A DNA stretch of 7,049 nt from Bacteroidetes bacterium QH_1_64_81 (GTDB lineage: Bacteria > Bacteroidota > Rhodothermia > Rhodothermales > Salinibacteraceae). Within the stretch, counting starts at the first letter, position 1. Each line of letters starts with the position of its first letter. Under the pieces are notes generated by a model, which made no database searches, was not told the DNA's origin, and saw nothing but the letters and a program-made list of their open reading frames with translations. Positions 5,219 through 7,049 of this stretch are shown here, piece after piece. Both the position numbers and the translations under genes were made by a program. The stretch covers positions 1 through 7,049 of the forward strand of contig PXSX01000319.1 in assembly GCA_003022655.1 (NCBI GenBank), in the 5' to 3' direction.

Positions 5219-6079
5219 GGGGACGACCGACGAGTCCTGAGTTGTGGTGTCGGGGGCGGGCACCTGCGTGGAGTCGTCCGTCGTAAACAGGCGGATCTCC
5301 GTTCCAGCCTGCACCTCTGTATTCGGGGGGTGGCCCTGTCTTCGAACAAACCGCCGCGTCTCCGATGTGTCTACCGGCGATTCGTCCTGAGTCGATTCCG
5401 ATGTGCGCGGATCAACGACGACGGCCCGCAGCTCGCGTTGGAGCAGGAGGCGTTGAGCCTCCTCGACGGTCCGGCCCAAGACGCTCGGAACCTGAACGGC
5501 GTCCGCGCCCAGCCCCGTGCTGTACCAGAGGTCCACGGTCGCCCCCTCTTTCAGTGAATCTCCGGGCTCCGGCTCCTGTCGGGTGATGGTATTCGGGTAC
5601 GGAGAAGGAACAGAATCCGGCTCGACTGTTCCTACCTCAAGCCCGAGCGAGGAGACCCGACTTTTGGCTTCCCGAACTGATATGCCGTTCAGATTCGGAA
5701 CGTCAACTCTTGGTAGCTCCCCCGCGTTGACGGTCAGATACACGCGACGTCCCGGCTTTACGTCGGAGTTGGGGGGCGGATTCTGGTCCACAACTGCTTC
5801 CTGCTCGACATCCGGGTTGTAGCGGCCGACCCGACGCCTAACCTTCAGGTTTCGATCCGTAACGAGTTTCTTCGCCTCCTCGAAGGAGCGGTCTTCTACG
5901 TCAGGTACGCGAACGGCGACCCCGTGGCGTGTATACGATGGCATGATTACGGCATCAACCAAGACATACCCTGCAATGCCGAGGAGGAGGAGGCCCCCGA
6001 GTCCGCCCCAGAAGTAGAGGTTCTGGAAAAGAGTACGGAGCCAGTTAAACGCCGCCTTGAAGGTGCGAGGAAGACGCAT
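5213..6079 (-). CDS. Single-pass membrane protein with three PASTA domains, no kinase or transpeptidase domain
   Basis: ATG 6079 gives 288 residues. A basic N-terminus (MRLPRTFKAAFNWLR) is followed by one transmembrane segment at about 23-45 (WGGLGGLLLLGIAGYVLVDAV), leaving the rest outside the cytoplasmic membrane. Three PASTA repeats follow: about 54-120 (VRVPDVEDRSFEEAKKL ... VVDQNPPPNSDVKPGRRVYLTVN), 121-190 (VDVPNLNGISVREAKSRV ... ITRQEPEPGDSLKEGATVDLW) and 195-275 (VQVPSVLGRTVEEAQRLL ... HPPNTEVQAGTEIRLF), the last with an insert. The tail is Thr/Ser/Asp-rich. PASTA domains bind peptidoglycan fragments or beta-lactams in PknB-type kinases and some penicillin-binding proteins; this protein has neither catalytic domain, so a cell-wall sensor or scaffold is inferred. 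The frame is open back to 6271, but those extra 64 residues do not look like a signal or domain, so the later ATG was chosen. No Shine-Dalgarno sequence is seen. Confidence 0.9.
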   Translation of the reverse strand: MRLPRTFKAAFNWLRTLFQNLYFWGGLGGLLLLGIAGYVLVDAVIMPSYTRHGVAVRVPDVEDRSFEEAKKLVTDRNLKVRRRVGRYNPDVEQEAVVDQNPPPNSDVKPGRRVYLTVNAGELPRVDVPNLNGISVREAKSRVSSLGLEVGTVEPDSVPSPYPNTITRQEPEPGDSLKEGATVDLWYSTGLGADAVQVPSVLGRTVEEAQRLLLQRELRAVVVDPRTSESTQDESPVDTSETRRFVRRQGHPPNTEVQAGTEIRLFTTDDSTQVPAPDTTTQDSSVVPN

Positions 6080-6584
6080 TACTGAAAAAGCTGTAGCAGA
6101 GCAGCGAATGCCTCGGCTGGCCCCAGTGCCCATCCCAGTGTGAGAGAAGCCAGCCGTGAGTGGCACGTTGGTGGAATAACACGAGTAGCATCGTGCAGTT
6201 TCCGGGCTGCCCCCGAAATTCCACCCAATACGACGACGCTTAAAGCGCCGATCAACTACTAAGACGATCAACTACTAAGAGGTCCACCCTTTCTTGATAC
6301 GCCAGCTGGGAACAGCATGATCGCCTCCATGTCTAACGGTGCCCCCTGATGAAGAGGGCGCTGCAGACGCGAGCGGAATCTGCGTCTTCAGTCGGGAAAG
6401 GCGTCCCACGACAGTTTAATTCGGATTCACGCGATGGGTCGAAACTAAGACTCACTCGCCGAGTCCAAACTGGGTGCATCAGGGCAACCGCGAGGCATTC
6501 TCCTTGCCCGACATCTGCTCTGCGAAGATGCGGAGTAGGACCTCCGCCGACCTTTCAGGAATTGTGAAAAGGTTGGATTCTGCC
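6080..6584. other. Gene-free region between the PASTA gene and the rRNA promoter
   Basis: About 500 bp with no convincing gene. The plus frame at 6349-6567 (72 residues, Arg/Ser/Thr-rich, ending PTFQEL) has no domain or start signal. The region should hold the PASTA promoter on the minus strand, but no good TAnnTTTG was found. It contains the 16-bp duplication at 6249-6280 and a small inverted repeat, AGACGC (6365-6370) with GCGTCT (6382-6387). Confidence 0.55.
6249..6280. repeat. Perfect 16-bp tandem duplication
   Basis: CGATCAACTACTAAGA occurs twice back to back, at 6249-6264 and 6265-6280, with no mismatch. It lies about 170 bp upstream of the PASTA start in non-coding DNA. A recent slippage duplication or paired binding sites are both possible. 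Confidence 0.95.
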
Positions 6585-6611
6585 TTGACACGGAGGGAAA
6601 ATCTACCTTTT
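6585..6611 (+). promoter_or_regulatory. Probable rRNA operon promoter
   Basis: TTGACA at 6585-6590 and TACCTTTT at 6604-6611 resemble the Bacteroidota pair TTG and TAnnTTTG (7 of 8 at the -7 element). The 16-bp gap between TTG and TA is slightly short. The element lies about 50-75 bp before the mature 16S start, a sensible place for a promoter. Transcription would start near 6617, giving a leader of about 45 nt. Confidence 0.5.
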
Positions 6612-6628
6612 CGCCTTCGTGGCGGAAA
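6608..6628 (+). other. Inverted repeat at the start of the rRNA leader
   Basis: TTTTCGCC (6608-6615) pairs with GGCGGAAA (6621-6628), one T-G wobble, 5-nt loop TTCGT. It overlaps the candidate -7 element and likely start site, so it would act as a DNA dyad; it would be an RNA hairpin only if transcription begins further upstream. Confidence 0.45.
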
Positions 6629-6661
6629 GCGAATGCGATCGAGCTAGATCCAGGCTTTCCT

Positions 6662-7049
<388 letters not shown>

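Noticed and set aside
6349..6567. Small plus-strand ORF upstream of the 16S gene
   Set aside because: Basic, low-information sequence with no ribosome-binding site or domain, located in the rRNA upstream region.

Overview
The window looks like chromosomal DNA of a GC-rich, salt-adapted member of the Rhodothermota/Bacteroidota, probably Salinibacter or a close relative. This is inferred from three things: the 5' part of a 16S rRNA gene at the right edge, proteins rich in Asp/Glu (most clearly the ferrochelatase), and starts that mostly lack Shine-Dalgarno sequences. No database search was run, so the genus is a recognition-based guess.

Layout, left to right: the 3' end of an OmpA/MotB-type peptidoglycan-binding gene (+); a small secreted protein of unknown function (-), whose 3' end overlaps it; an endonuclease/exonuclease/phosphatase (EEP) family gene (+) with a scrambled 3' end; ferrochelatase hemH (-); a regulatory-looking intergenic region; a shortened Tat-exported kelch-repeat protein (+); a 15-bp tandem repeat; a broken FrnE-type DsbA-family oxidoreductase (+); pyrR (+); a single-pass membrane protein with three PASTA domains (-); and about 580 bp of gene-free DNA with a short tandem duplication and a probable rRNA promoter leading into the 16S gene (+), which runs off the right edge.

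The genes do not form one pathway. They are mostly single units on alternating strands: envelope (OmpA, PASTA), haem synthesis (hemH), pyrimidine control/salvage (pyrR), and export or redox functions. I see no mobile element, CRISPR array, defence island or biosynthetic cluster, and no convincing new system.

The most unusual property is a cluster of small lesions. The EEP C-terminus is spread over three reading frames. The kelch gene seems to have lost part of its repeat array. The FrnE gene has two deletions that change frame, and its middle segment is left in frame with pyrR, making a false fusion ORF. hemH, pyrR and the PASTA gene beside them look intact. This could be real local gene decay or errors in this assembly; raw-read mapping would decide. 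Secondary points of interest are a perfect 8-bp dyad upstream of hemH, a C-terminal cysteine cluster in HemH, and a 16S 5' end that differs from the standard 27F primer site and is complementary to its own leader.
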